A stretch of DNA of 64,000 bases from UBA2988 sp965237965. Lineage in GTDB: Bacteria; Gemmatimonadota; Gemmatimonadetes; Longimicrobiales; Gaopeijiaceae. The stretch spans positions 868,001 to 932,000 of the forward strand of contig CBDEGT010000002.1 in assembly GCA_965237965.1 (NCBI GenBank), given 5' to 3'. The position numbers were made by a program, and so were the translations under genes. Position 1 is the stretch's first letter; every line of letters begins with the position of its first letter. Under the pieces are notes generated by a model, which saw only the letters and a list, made by a program, of their open reading frames with translations, had not been told where the DNA came from and made no database searches. Positions 51,112-62,163 of this stretch are shown piece by piece.

Positions 51112-51888
51112 TCAGGCGTGCGCCGATGAGCGCGCCCGTTGCGCCTCTTCCTCGTACGGCACCCGCAGGTGGACCGGCTTCACCCCTTTCTTGGTCAGGC
51201 GCAGGTTCAGGGCCTCGACGAAGATCGAGAAACCCATCGCGAAGTAGATGTAGCCTTTCGATATGTGCTGATCGAGTCCCTCGGCTACGAGCGACATCCC
51301 GATCAACAGCAGGAACGAAAGCGCCAGCATCTTCACCGTGGGATGCCGGGAGACGAACCCTGCGACCTGGCCCGCAGTCATCATCATGAACCCGACGGCC
51401 AGGATCACGGCGATCACCATCACCGCGACGTCGTCCGCCATGCCGATCGCGGTGATCACCGAGTCGAGTGAAAAGACGATATCGAGGACCGCGATCTGGA
51501 GGACGACGGAGCGGAGGGTCGCATGCCCTGCGTTCGCGTCGCGATGATGCTCCTCCCCCTCGAGCTTCTCATGGATCTCCCGGGTGGCCTTGTAGAGCAG
51601 GAACAGCCCGCCCCCGAGCAAGATCAGATCGCGCCCGGAAATCTCGTGGCCGAGCACCGAGAAGAGAGGTGCGGTGAGCCGCATCACCCATACGATCGAG
51701 AGCAGCAGCAGGATGCGCGTGAGCATCGCGATCGCCAGGCCGATCTGGCGCGCTCGGGCTCGCTGGTCGGCCTTTACCTTGTCGGACAGGATGGAGATGA
51801 AGACGATGTTGTCGATGCCGAGAACGATCTCGAGCAGCGTCAACGTGGCGAGCGCGATCCAGCCGTCCGGTCGGAAAACCCAGTCCAT
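51112..51888 (-). CDS. TerC-family integral membrane protein
   Basis: 258 residues, about seven membrane helices. TerC marks: LLEIVLGIDNIVFISILSDK near the N-terminus and AVLDIVFSLDSVITAIGMAD in the middle, each with conserved Asp in a helix (proposed cation, often Mn2+, path). It ends with a soluble tail. The ATG at 51888 (MDWVFRPDG) is the family start; a longer frame adds 64 Pro/Arg-rich residues. Confidence 0.93.
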   Translation of the reverse strand: MDWVFRPDGWIALATLTLLEIVLGIDNIVFISILSDKVKADQRARARQIGLAIAMLTRILLLLSIVWVMRLTAPLFSVLGHEISGRDLILLGGGLFLLYKATREIHEKLEGEEHHRDANAGHATLRSVVLQIAVLDIVFSLDSVITAIGMADDVAVMVIAVILAVGFMMMTAGQVAGFVSRHPTVKMLALSFLLLIGMSLVAEGLDQHISKGYIYFAMGFSIFVEALNLRLTKKGVKPVHLRVPYEEEAQRARSSAHA

Positions 51889-52091
51889 TTTCGGCCATTC
51901 TCCGGGGGTTGAGCGGGGGGGGGCTAACCCTGGCGTGTCACCCAACCTAGGCGGGGCGAGCGGGAGGGGGGGAGGGGCCCGGCGGGAGGCGCCCCTCGGT
52001 CCTTCCCCACGCCCGCGGGAGCGTGCTGTGCAACGACTCCCTCCTGACGCGTCACCCCGGTAGGAACGCCGAATCACCACCGGAGGCCTCG

Positions 52092-54374
52092 ATGTCCACG
52101 CTCTCTCGCCCCTGGGGCGCCGTGACCGGGTTGACCCTCGCCCTCACGCTCTCCTCGCCCCCCCCCGCGCTGTCGGCTCAGGGCTGGATCGAGCCCCTCC
52201 CCGGCCGGCCCATTCCGGCAGGAGCCTGGGCGGTGGAGAAGACCCGGTCCGAAGTGCGGGTCACCGTCGAGGGTCGCGTCGCCCGAGTAGAGTTGACCGA
52301 GTGGTTCCGTAACGAAGGAAAGCAGCTCGCCGAGGGCGAATACCTCTATCCGCTGCCTGGTGAGGCGGCGTTTTCCGGGTTCTCGCTTTGGCAGGGAGAG
52401 GAAGAGCTGCGTGGGGAGATGATGGACCGTGATCGCGCGCGGGAGATCTACGAAGAGATCGTCAGGCGCCGCGCAGACCCGGCGCTGATCGAGTTGGCCG
52501 GACACGGGCTGATCCGGGCGCGCGTCTTCCCGATCGAGCCGGGGCAAGAGCGCAGGGTCCAGCTCCGCTACACGCAGCTGCTCGAGACGTCCGGGCAGGC
52601 ACTGCACTTCCGGTATGCGGGAGGGGTGCGGGCCGGCGATCTCGGGCGTCCGCGGCCGCTTCCGGTGCCGATGCGAGGCGATTGGCGTGAGCCCGACGGT
52701 GACCGGCTCGATGACGGAGTCGTGCGCACCGACTTCGAGCTCGTGGTCCAGGACGGGGACGCGTACCTGGAGCCGTTCTCTCCCACCCACGCGCTCGAGC
52801 GCGTGCGCAGAGACGGCGGCCTGACGGTTCGGCTCCAGGAGGAGCTGACCGGAGAGCTTTCGGTCTTCCTGCCGCTCGTGCGCGCGGGGGTGGGGCTCAC
52901 CGTGGCCGCCCACCGACCGGCGGGCGAGGACGGCTATCTGATGCTCATGCTCTCGCCCGGCCGCGTCGATGCTCCGGCCGAGCCACGTGACGTAACGGTC
53001 GTGGTGGACGTGTCGGGCTCGATGGCCGGCGAGAAGATCACACAGGCCCGCGCCGCACTGGTCGCGCTGCTCGAGACGCTGGTGCCCACAGATCGCTTCC
53101 GCCTAGTCGCATTCAGCAACGCCGTTCGCGTCCAGGACGAGGGCTGGCAGGCGGCGGAGCCCGCGCCGCTGCGGGCCGCGACCGCGTGGTTGGAGCGACT
53201 TGAAGCGGACGGCGGCACCAACATCGAGGGCGCGCTCGAGGAAGCGTTCAGTGTGGCACCCGGCCAAGGGCGCTTGCCGGTCGTGATCTTCCTGACCGAG
53301 GGGTTGCCGACCGTGGGCGAGCAAGACCCCGAGCGAATCGCGGACGCTGCCGAGCGCAAGCGTGGCCGGGCGCGCGTGTTCTCCTTCGGGGTAGGCAACG
53401 ACGTCAACACGCACCTGCTCGATCGCCTCTCCGTCACCGCTCGCGGCTCGACCGACTACGTGCAACCAGGCGAAAGCGTGGAGCGTGCGCTCTCGCTGCT
53501 GGCTGCCAAGATCCGCCACCCCGTGCTCACCGACCTGGAGCTGGGCGCAGCGCCGGTGCGTCTACGCGAGATCTATCCGGTAACCCTGCCCGACGTGTTC
53601 GCCGGGCAGGAGATGGTGCTGCTCGCCCGCTACCGCGGAGACGGCGAGGGAGAGCTGACGGTCAGCGGCCGGCGTGCCGGTCAGACCGAACGGTTTGCAG
53701 CCGCGGCGTCGTTTCCGATGCGAAGCGAGGCGCACGGCTACCTCCCGCGTCTTTGGGCTTCCCGCAAGCTCGGTCACCTGACGCGCCAGGTGTGGCTGGA
53801 GGGGCCGACTTCGTCGTTGATCGAGGAAATTCGTGAGACGGCGCTCCGCTACGGGTTGCCCAGCGAGTACACGGCCTATCTGGTCGAGGAGCCCGACGCC
53901 ATCGCCATGGGTGGTGGCGGCGGCGTGACCGGACGACGAGAAGTGGCTTTCGACGCGGCCCCGCCGAGGATGGCCGAGGGTGCGCGTGCGGTCGCGTCGG
54001 CCTCACGGGCCCGACAGCTACGCGACGTTTCGCGGTCGGCTGACGTGGACGCCGTCGCCGAGGAGCTCGAGGCCAGGGTGGCAGAGCAGGGGGGGAGGCG
54101 CGTCGAAGGCGGCCGGCTCTTCGAGCTGCGAGACGGTGTATGGGTGGAGGCTTCTCCCTCGGAGGAGATTCCCCTGATTACCGTGAAGCTCTTCAGCCGG
54201 GCCTGGTTCGACCTCGTGGCCGCCCTTCCGGAGGTCACGCCCGCGGCGAGCGAGCTCGGCCGCGTCGAGCTCGCCGGAACCCGTGTGCGGCTGCGGTTCG
54301 ATCAGGACGGGCTGGAACAGATTCCACCGGATCGGCTAACCCAACTGATCGCGGACTTTCGCGGGGTCGAGTGA
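52092..54374 (+). CDS. Exported VIT and von Willebrand A domain protein
   Basis: 760 residues. Signal peptide to ALSAQ; a VIT domain (VEGRVARVELTEWFRNEG, GEYLYPLPGEAAFSGFSLWQ, DRDRAREIYEEIVRRRADPA); then a vWA domain with MIDAS motif TVVVDVSGSMAGEK, LVPTDRFRLVAFSN and GGTNIEGALEEAF. The C-terminus is charged and contains LRYGLPSEYTAYLVEEPDA, shared with marine-type VIT/vWA proteins. It probably works in envelope adhesion or stress sensing. GGAGG sits 5 bases before the ATG. A sigma/anti-sigma pair follows at once. Confidence 0.88.
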   Translation: MSTLSRPWGAVTGLTLALTLSSPPPALSAQGWIEPLPGRPIPAGAWAVEKTRSEVRVTVEGRVARVELTEWFRNEGKQLAEGEYLYPLPGEAAFSGFSLWQGEEELRGEMMDRDRAREIYEEIVRRRADPALIELAGHGLIRARVFPIEPGQERRVQLRYTQLLETSGQALHFRYAGGVRAGDLGRPRPLPVPMRGDWREPDGDRLDDGVVRTDFELVVQDGDAYLEPFSPTHALERVRRDGGLTVRLQEELTGELSVFLPLVRAGVGLTVAAHRPAGEDGYLMLMLSPGRVDAPAEPRDVTVVVDVSGSMAGEKITQARAALVALLETLVPTDRFRLVAFSNAVRVQDEGWQAAEPAPLRAATAWLERLEADGGTNIEGALEEAFSVAPGQGRLPVVIFLTEGLPTVGEQDPERIADAAERKRGRARVFSFGVGNDVNTHLLDRLSVTARGSTDYVQPGESVERALSLLAAKIRHPVLTDLELGAAPVRLREIYPVTLPDVFAGQEMVLLARYRGDGEGELTVSGRRAGQTERFAAAASFPMRSEAHGYLPRLWASRKLGHLTRQVWLEGPTSSLIEEIRETALRYGLPSEYTAYLVEEPDAIAMGGGGGVTGRREVAFDAAPPRMAEGARAVASASRARQLRDVSRSADVDAVAEELEARVAEQGGRRVEGGRLFELRDGVWVEASPSEEIPLITVKLFSRAWFDLVAALPEVTPAASELGRVELAGTRVRLRFDQDGLEQIPPDRLTQLIADFRGVE

Positions 54375-54435
54375 AGGCCAGGAGCACGATGCCCGACACA
54401 ATGCGTAGGACGATGGGCCAGCCGAACGCCGGCCC

Positions 54436-54939
54436 GTGACCCACGACTGGGGCGCCCTCTACAGGTCGATCTTCCCGGACCTGGTCCGCTTCCTCCACCG
54501 CAAGGTGTGGGATGAGGAGCGGGCCCGGGACCTCGCCCAGGAGACATTCGTGCGGGCGCTGCGCGAAGAACCGGAACGGCCGAGGCCGTTCCTCTTCGCC
54601 GTGGCTGCGAACCTGGCACGTGACGAGGCACGTACCGTGATTCGTCGGAAGCGTCACCTCGCGCTCCTCCAGGGGGGGCTCTCCGAGCAGGCACGGACCG
54701 ACCCCGAGGGCGAGATGGTTCGCGCGGAGCGAGGGGAGCGGGTGCGCGAAGCGCTCGAGGGGCTGAGCGAGCGCGACCGCGAGGTGCTCTTGCTGTGGGA
54801 CGGTGGGATGAGCTACGGCAAGATCGCGGCGGAAGCCGGGCTCGCGCCCGGAGCGGTCGGGACCACGCTGGCCCGGGAGCGCAAACGGTTGGTGGAGCTG
54901 TACGAGCAGAGGGCGAGCGAACATGTCGCACGAGGCTGA
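54436..54939 (+). CDS. ECF-type RNA polymerase sigma factor
   Basis: 167 residues with the two ECF domains: region 2 (LYRSIFPDLVRFLHRKVWDE, ERARDLAQETFVRAL) and region 4 (ALEGLSERDREVLLLWDGGM, SYGKIAAEAGLAPGAVGTTL, RERKRLVELY). It directs transcription of an envelope-stress-type set, held in check by the anti-sigma factor whose gene overlaps its 3' end by 17 bases. The start is GTG 54436. Confidence 0.93.
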   Translation: MTHDWGALYRSIFPDLVRFLHRKVWDEERARDLAQETFVRALREEPERPRPFLFAVAANLARDEARTVIRRKRHLALLQGGLSEQARTDPEGEMVRAERGERVREALEGLSERDREVLLLWDGGMSYGKIAAEAGLAPGAVGTTLARERKRLVELYEQRASEHVARG

Positions 54940-56296
54940 GCACCTTACGAACGGAGAGTTGCACGCCTGGCTGGACGGCGCGCTCGAGCAGCTGGGGGGA
55001 GTGCGGGCGGGCGAGGTGCGCGAGCACCTGCGCGCCTGTGCCGCGTGCCGGGAGGCCCTCGTTGGAGAGGAGCGCGTGCGCGCGCACGCCGCCGAGGTGC
55101 TGGCGCTGGCGGTCCCGAGCGTCGCGGAGGCGCCTCCTTTCGAGCTGATCGTAGAGCGCGCGCGTGGTCGGGACGAGGCGCCACCGGTGCGGCGTGCGTC
55201 GCGGCTCGCACGACTCGGCTGGGCGGCTTTGGTCGTGATCGCCTTGGGTGCGGGCTGGACCGCGCGCGAGCTGGGGCTCCATGCCCGAATGGGCGAGGCG
55301 GCAGCGACCCGGAGCGACCCGGGGTCCGGCGCGGAGGGGGTTGCCGCTGCGGGAGACATGGCGAACGTCGCCGAGAGGGACGCGCCAAGCGGTGGGCGGC
55401 TCGACGAACGCGGCGCTATAGCCGAGGAGCGGGTCGCGGAAGCCCCCGCTGTGCGCAACGCGGCGGACGTCGCGGCGAATGAAGCGGCAAACGTGGGCGC
55501 TCCGGGGATCGGCGAACGCCCCGCGCCGGCGCGAATGGAGCAGCCCGCTGCACGCGCGGGTGTCGCGGCATCGGAGCAGCGGCAGGCTTCCGCGCCTTCC
55601 GGGGGGCGTGCCGAGGAGTCCGCTGTTCCGCTGGATCAGCTTCTCGTCGGGCCGGTCGCGGTCGCGGTCGCGTCGGGGCCTGAGTTCGCGCTCGGGGAAA
55701 CGCCCGGCCTGAGGACGCCGCTCGTTCCAGCCACGACGAGCGCACCGTCGGCTCGGGCCGCGTCCTCGCTGGAGCCGGGCCGCGCGACCCAGGTGCGGGC
55801 CGAAGAGGCGGGGTTCACCGGAACTCCGGCCCGGCGTGCGATCCTCACCCGCCGCGCGAGAACGGGCAGCAGCCTCGCCCTCTCATCTGCGGCCCCGACT
55901 TCGGCGCCGCAGCCCTTTGCCGGAAGCGCCGACGTCGGGACGAGCATGCGGGCGGGAGACGTCGACGTTACCGCGGCCGACCCCGACGAAGCGCTCGATC
56001 TCACGGTGCCGGGACTCGACGTGCTGCGGGTGGAGTGGTCGGCGGTGGCGCCGCGTCAACCTGGACTCCGTGTGCTCCAGCGACTCGAGAGCGGCGACAC
56101 GCTCGAGATTCGCTTCGTGCGCTTCCCCATCGGTGACACGGACACCGATCCGCTCGCCATCCTGACGAGCACGCCGCTTCGGGCGGGCTGGAGCCAGGTC
56201 GTGCGGGTGCACGGCGACGGCTGGCTCGTCGCGCGCGCGCGCCTGGCCCGTGAGGATCTGGAGGCGCTGGTCGCACGCGCGGGCGCGCGGCGCTGA
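54923..56296 (+). CDS. Anti-sigma factor with zinc-finger and large periplasmic region
   Basis: 457 residues. The N-terminal cytoplasmic part has the anti-sigma zinc-finger HLRACAACREAL (His-x3-Cys-x2-Cys). One membrane helix (LGWAALVVIALGAGWTA) lies at about residues 95-112. A long Ala/Arg/Glu-rich low-complexity periplasmic stretch (about 120-350) follows, then a folded end (VPGLDVLRVEWSAVAPRQPG, GDTLEIRFVRFPIG). It should bind the sigma factor encoded just upstream. The C-terminal domain may sense an envelope signal. Confidence 0.85.
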   Translation: MSHEAEHLTNGELHAWLDGALEQLGGVRAGEVREHLRACAACREALVGEERVRAHAAEVLALAVPSVAEAPPFELIVERARGRDEAPPVRRASRLARLGWAALVVIALGAGWTARELGLHARMGEAAATRSDPGSGAEGVAAAGDMANVAERDAPSGGRLDERGAIAEERVAEAPAVRNAADVAANEAANVGAPGIGERPAPARMEQPAARAGVAASEQRQASAPSGGRAEESAVPLDQLLVGPVAVAVASGPEFALGETPGLRTPLVPATTSAPSARAASSLEPGRATQVRAEEAGFTGTPARRAILTRRARTGSSLALSSAAPTSAPQPFAGSADVGTSMRAGDVDVTAADPDEALDLTVPGLDVLRVEWSAVAPRQPGLRVLQRLESGDTLEIRFVRFPIGDTDTDPLAILTSTPLRAGWSQVVRVHGDGWLVARARLAREDLEALVARAGARR

Positions 56297-56339
56297 CCGG
56301 GCTGGGGTTCGCGGTTTCGGGAAACCTCCGGGCCCGCAC

Positions 56340-57152
56340 GTGAAGGTGAGCTGGCTTCTCGCGCCTCTCGCGGGCTGGCTGATCTGGGCCTCGATCCTGT
56401 TCCTCTGGCAGCGCCGGATGATCTTTCCGGGCCGCAGCGCCGAGGGGCCGGATGCGGTGGGGGCGCCTCCCGGTGCGCGCCTCCATAGGCTGGAGATTCC
56501 CGGCGCATCGGTCGAGGCTTGGTGGCTCCCCCCCATCGAAGGATCACCCCGTCCTTCTCCTGCGGTGCTCTTCACCCACGGCAACCTCGAGCTGGCGGAC
56601 GAGTGGGTTGCCTCGTTCGAGCCGCTCCGCACAGCGGGAGCCGCGGTCCTACTCCTCGAGTTTCCCGGCTACGGCCGTTCGACCGGAGTGGCGACGGAGC
56701 GGTCGGTGACCGCCGCGGCGGTGGCGGCCTACGATCTGCTGGCGTCGATGACCGGAGCGGTGGATGCGAGCCGAATCGTAGCGTTCGGGCGATCGGTGGG
56801 CGGTGGGGCGGCCGGCGCGCTCTCCCTTCGTCGTCCGCTCTCTGCGCTCGTACTGAACGCTTCGTTCACAGACGTCGGCACGTATGCTCGTGGCTATCTG
56901 CTCCCCCGGTTTCTGGTCCGGCACCGGTTCGACAATCTCGCCGCGGTGCGCGCCTTCCACGGACCGGTCCTCGTCTTGCACGGCGCGCACGACCGCACCG
57001 TGCCCTTCGTCCACGGCGAGCGGCTCGCCGGGGCGGCCTCAGACGGGCGGCTTCTCAGCTACGCGTGTGCGCATAACGACTGCCCCTGGCAAACCATGCT
57101 CGGCGATCTGGTGGTCTTCCTCCGTGAGCGGGGGATTCTCCCGGACGCGTGA
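56340..57152 (+). CDS. Membrane-anchored alpha/beta hydrolase
   Basis: 270 residues. An N-terminal membrane anchor (WLLAPLAGWLIWASILFLWQ) is followed by the alpha/beta-hydrolase fold: oxyanion VLFTHGNLELADEW, nucleophile elbow AFGRSVGGGAAG (Ser), acid LHGAHDRTVPF (Asp) and base His in CAHNDCPW. It is similar to bem46/YpfH-like enzymes; the substrate is unknown. GTG 56340 keeps only the anchor; an earlier start would overlap the anti-sigma gene. Confidence 0.85.
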   Translation: MKVSWLLAPLAGWLIWASILFLWQRRMIFPGRSAEGPDAVGAPPGARLHRLEIPGASVEAWWLPPIEGSPRPSPAVLFTHGNLELADEWVASFEPLRTAGAAVLLLEFPGYGRSTGVATERSVTAAAVAAYDLLASMTGAVDASRIVAFGRSVGGGAAGALSLRRPLSALVLNASFTDVGTYARGYLLPRFLVRHRFDNLAAVRAFHGPVLVLHGAHDRTVPFVHGERLAGAASDGRLLSYACAHNDCPWQTMLGDLVVFLRERGILPDA

Positions 57153-57289
57153 CCCGGCGAGGATGGCACACGGATTGCTCGCTTGGTCGCCGCGTCTCGA
57201 CCCGTAGCCGGTCGGCAGGTGGAGGAGCTGGCCTCGGGCGGTCCCCACCGGATCCCCAAAACGGGGACAGTGTGAAAGACTGCAGGGTT

Positions 57290-58891
57290 ATGATAGACTG
57301 GTTCGACAAGGTCTCTCCCTCACCCATGGCCATGACCCCACGCCCGCGACGCGCGGGGGCGCTCGTCCTCCCCGCGTTCCTTTGTGCCAGCGCGATCGCC
57401 GCCCAGGCTCCCGCGACGCCGGCCACGTCCGGTGTCGAGCGTGCCGTCGCCACCATCACGGCAGAGGACCTCGGCGCGCACATCGGCGTGATCGCCCACG
57501 ACTCGATGCGTGGACGCGGGACTCCGAGCCCTGAGTTGAACGAGACCGCGGAGTGGATCGCGGCGGAGTTTCAGAGGTCCGGGCTGAGCCCGGGCGGAGA
57601 CGACGGGACCTTCGTCCAGCGCTATCCGATCCGGCGCGTGGCGCTCGATCCGACGCGCTCCGGCGGCCGTTTCGGGCGCAGGGACCTACGATACGGCACA
57701 GACATGGGGCCTGCGCTCGCGATCATCCCTCCCGCCACCAGTCTGACCGGACCGCTCGTGGTCGTGAGCGGCACGACGGGAATTGATTCTGGGCTCGGCT
57801 CCGCCACGTTCACCGGAAAACACGTTCTCATCGTCCCGGGATTCGGTGAGGATCAGCGTACGCCCGAGGTCCGGGCGTTGATGCGCGCGGTGCTCGGCAG
57901 GGATCCCTTGGCGGTGTGGTTGGCGAACGACGACGAGAATCTGCCCTGGGCGACCCGGATCAACACGGAGCTGCGCAGAGAGCACTCGCTGGTGGGCGAC
58001 CCTCCCCCGCCGTTGGCGGCCCTCATGGTGCGGGACCGTTCGATTGCGCCGTCCCTGCGCGACGCAGATCTCGACCTGGCGGCGTTGCGTGAGCGCGTTG
58101 GTCGACCGGTTGTGGTGCACGACGCCGCTCGCGTGCTGGTCGGGGTCACCACGGAGTGGTACGTGCTCAGCGATCGGTTCGGCCCCAACACCGTCGGCAT
58201 CCTGGAGGGGAGCGATCCATTGCTGCGCGACGAGTACCTGGTGTTCAGCGCGCACATGGATCACGTGGGTGTCGGGACACCCGACCTCCAGGGAGACAGC
58301 ATCTACAACGGTGCCGATGATGACGCATCCGGAACAGCCACGGTTGTGGAGCTCGCGGAAGCGTTTGCGACGCTGGAGCCGAGGCCGCGCCGGTCCATCA
58401 TCTTCGTTGCGGTCAGCGGTGAGGAGCACGGACGCTGGGGGAGTGCCTACTTCGTCGAGCACTCCCTCGTTCCGATCGAGCGTATGGTCGCAAACGTGAA
58501 CGTGGACATGGTGGGACGGAACTGGACCGACACGATCGTGGCGATCGGCAAGGAGCACTCGGACCTCGGGCAGACGCTTGCCCGGGTCAACGCTGCGCAC
58601 CCCGAGCTGAGCATGACCGCGGTCGACGATTTGTGGCCCGCAGAGAGCTTCTACACGCGCTCCGATCACTACAGCTTCGCACGCAGGGGAGTGCCCATCC
58701 TGTTCTTCTTCAACGGCACCCACGAGGACTATCACAAGCCGTCCGATGAGCCGGAGAAGATCGATGCGGAGAAGGCCGCACGGATTGGCAGGCTGCTCTT
58801 CTACCTTGGCCTCGAGGTCGCCAACCGGCCCGAGCGACCGCGCTGGAATCCCGAGAGCTACCGAGCGATCGTGAGGAGATCCGAGAGATGA
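57290..58891 (+). CDS. Second secreted M28-family aminopeptidase
   Basis: About 533 residues. M28 zinc region: YLVFSAHMDHVGVG, YNGADDDASGTATVVELAEA, FVAVSGEEHGRWGSAYF and NVNVDMVGRN, then SDHYSFARRGVPILFFFNGT. Signal peptide ALVLPAFLCASAIAAQAP follows a basic stretch. The start is uncertain: ATG 57290 (MIDWFDK) gives a longer leader, while ATG 57332 (MTPRPRRAG) gives a more typical one. It is related in layout to the first M28 gene at 13263 but not a recent copy. Confidence 0.88.
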   Translation: MIDWFDKVSPSPMAMTPRPRRAGALVLPAFLCASAIAAQAPATPATSGVERAVATITAEDLGAHIGVIAHDSMRGRGTPSPELNETAEWIAAEFQRSGLSPGGDDGTFVQRYPIRRVALDPTRSGGRFGRRDLRYGTDMGPALAIIPPATSLTGPLVVVSGTTGIDSGLGSATFTGKHVLIVPGFGEDQRTPEVRALMRAVLGRDPLAVWLANDDENLPWATRINTELRREHSLVGDPPPPLAALMVRDRSIAPSLRDADLDLAALRERVGRPVVVHDAARVLVGVTTEWYVLSDRFGPNTVGILEGSDPLLRDEYLVFSAHMDHVGVGTPDLQGDSIYNGADDDASGTATVVELAEAFATLEPRPRRSIIFVAVSGEEHGRWGSAYFVEHSLVPIERMVANVNVDMVGRNWTDTIVAIGKEHSDLGQTLARVNAAHPELSMTAVDDLWPAESFYTRSDHYSFARRGVPILFFFNGTHEDYHKPSDEPEKIDAEKAARIGRLLFYLGLEVANRPERPRWNPESYRAIVRRSER

Positions 58892-59460
58892 TCACCGCCG
58901 CGCTTCCAGTCGGTATGCGCTCGGGCCGTGTCGGTGCTGCCCTGCTCGTCGTCGCGCTGGCGTGTTCGCTGGCCGGTACCCTTGCTGCCCAGGTGCCCGA
59001 TCGCGCCGCCCTCGACGCTTACTACCGGGCGGTCGGCGATCACTTCAGGCTGCCTCCGGTGGAGGTGATGATCCTCTCGGAATGGAGGCTTTCCCCCGAG
59101 GAGATCCCTGTCGTTTTGAGCATCGCCGATCGTGGAGGCATCTCTCCTGACGCGGTTGTGGCCTTGCGACAAGGTGGGACCCGATGGCGGGTGATTGCCC
59201 GGCGCTACGGGGTTGACGCGGGGAGTTTCTATCTCCGGCTGGATGGCAGCCCCGGGTCGCTGACGCGCGTGTACGAAGCCTACGCAGCGCGTCCGCGGCC
59301 GCAGTGGTCGGAGATCGAGTTGTCCGACGACGAGGTGGTCGGACTCGTCAACCTGAGGGTCCTCTCCCGGGTGCTGAGGGCCACCCCGGGCGTGGTTCTC
59401 GAGGCGCACGACCGCGCGGGCTCCTGGGTCATGGCGTACCGCGCCCTCACCGGTCGCTGA
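58888..59460 (+). CDS. Secreted hypothetical protein coupled to the M28 gene
   Basis: 190 residues: a signal peptide (ALLVVALACSLAGTLAAQ), then a mainly helical domain, DYYRAVGDHFRLPPVEVMIL-like DAYYRAVGDHF, LSPEEIPVVLSIADRGGISP, VIARRYGVDAGSFYLRLDG and DEVVGLVNLRVLSRVL. It is not assigned to a named family. An ATGA overlap with the M28 peptidase stop shows translational coupling, so it may assist or modulate that enzyme (inference). Confidence 0.7.
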   Translation: MITAALPVGMRSGRVGAALLVVALACSLAGTLAAQVPDRAALDAYYRAVGDHFRLPPVEVMILSEWRLSPEEIPVVLSIADRGGISPDAVVALRQGGTRWRVIARRYGVDAGSFYLRLDGSPGSLTRVYEAYAARPRPQWSEIELSDDEVVGLVNLRVLSRVLRATPGVVLEAHDRAGSWVMAYRALTGR

Positions 59461-59499
59461 GCCCGCGCGTTTCCCCGTATTCATCGCTGAGGTTCCCTG

Positions 59500-60269
59500 A
59501 TGTGTGGCCGCTACTCGCTCCCGGTGACGCCCGAGGAGCTCGAGGAGATCTTCGACGCACCCGTTTCCGGTGTGCTCCATCTGCCGCGGTGGAACGTCGC
59601 GCCCACGCAAGACGCGCCGGTGGTGGTAACGGGCAGGAAAGGAAGGCGGATCGAGGCGCTGCGTTGGGGCCTCGTGCCCTACTGGGCCGACCACTCCGCG
59701 ATCGGGGCGCGCTACATCAATGCACGCGCCGAGTCCGTCGCTACCAGCCGGGTCTTCGGCGAGGCGCTCGTGCGGCGCCGCTGTCTGGTACCGGCGGATG
59801 GCTTCTACGAATGGACGGATCGCCCGGGCGGGGGCTCGCGCCTGCCGCACTGGATTCACCACCGTCGCGGCGGCTTGCTCGCGTTCGCGGGACTGCGTGA
59901 ACGCTGGCGTCGGCGTTCGTCCGGGGCGACCGAGCGACTCGATTCGACGGTCGCGGAAGAGCTGCTCCAAACCTTCACGATCATCACCAGTGCTCCGAAC
60001 TCAACGGTTGCGCCGTTGCACGATCGCATGCCCGTGGTGCTTCCACCCTCCTCGTGGGATGCTTGGCTCGACGCAGGGACTTCCGTCCCGAAGGCCGTGG
60101 CGTTGCTCCAGCCCGCGCCCGACGATCTGCTGGAGGCGCGCGCCGTATCGCCGAGGGTCAACCGGTCGAGAACGACGATCGGGGGTGCATCGAACCGTAC
60201 GTCGAGCCATACGTCGAGCACAGAAACACGCACGGGTCGGAACTCCTCGATCTGTTCGAGGATGGTTAG
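59500..60269 (+). CDS. SRAP-family abasic-site protein (YedK/HMCES), late frameshift
   Basis: Forms a covalent shield on abasic sites in single-stranded DNA through Cys2: MCGRYSLPVTPEEL, then RWNVAPTQDAPVV, LRWGLVPYWADHS, INARAESVATSRVF, CLVPADGFYEWTDR and the His of APLHDRMPVVLP. All active residues are present. Near 60166 the frame shifts: SPRVN is followed in-frame by RSRTTIGGAS, while the next frame gives PVENDDRGCIEPYVEPYVEH to a stop at 60269, the normal SRAP end. A missing C (AACCGG for AACCCGG) explains it. Unrepaired, the frame reads on to 60477. Confidence 0.85.
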
Positions 60270-60273
60270 CACG

Positions 60274-60477
60274 ATGCCGCATCCGATCAAGGCCACGCCC
60301 GATCTAGTACCCTCCCGCATCCTCGTCGTGGACGACGAGGTGGATGCGTTCCTGCGGGTGATCGAGTCCGGACGGCTGGCCGAGGTCACTCAGCACGACG
60401 GTCGTGCACGCGAGGGAGTGCCGGGAGAGCTGGCCGCGCGAGCGCTGCAACCCATCGTGGCGGAAGGGCCGGGCTGA
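60274..60477 (+). CDS. Possible small protein after the SRAP gene
   Basis: 67 residues in the frame that an unrepaired SRAP gene would read: MPHPIKATPDLVPSRILVVD, DEVDAFLRVIESGRLAEVTQ and a short end. GAGGATGG lies about 8 bases before the ATG. RILVVDDEVDAFL recalls a receiver-domain opening, but the rest does not continue the fold. It could be a genuine small gene or a remnant. Confidence 0.35.
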   Translation: MPHPIKATPDLVPSRILVVDDEVDAFLRVIESGRLAEVTQHDGRAREGVPGELAARALQPIVAEGPG

Positions 60478-60531
60478 CGGGCTGAGCTGGGGAGCGAGGC
60501 GGCGGAAGTCGCTCTAGCAAGTCGCGACCTG

Positions 60532-62037
<1,506 letters not shown>

Positions 62038-62163
62038 GGGCGAGGAGCGTGGGATCCTGTTGGCGGAGGTATCGTTTGATGATAATGGGAGCGTCGTCGG
62101 TGGCGGCGCTCAACCCGTGTGCCCGGTTCGACGGACGTGCACCTTCCTCGAGTGAGAACAGCG

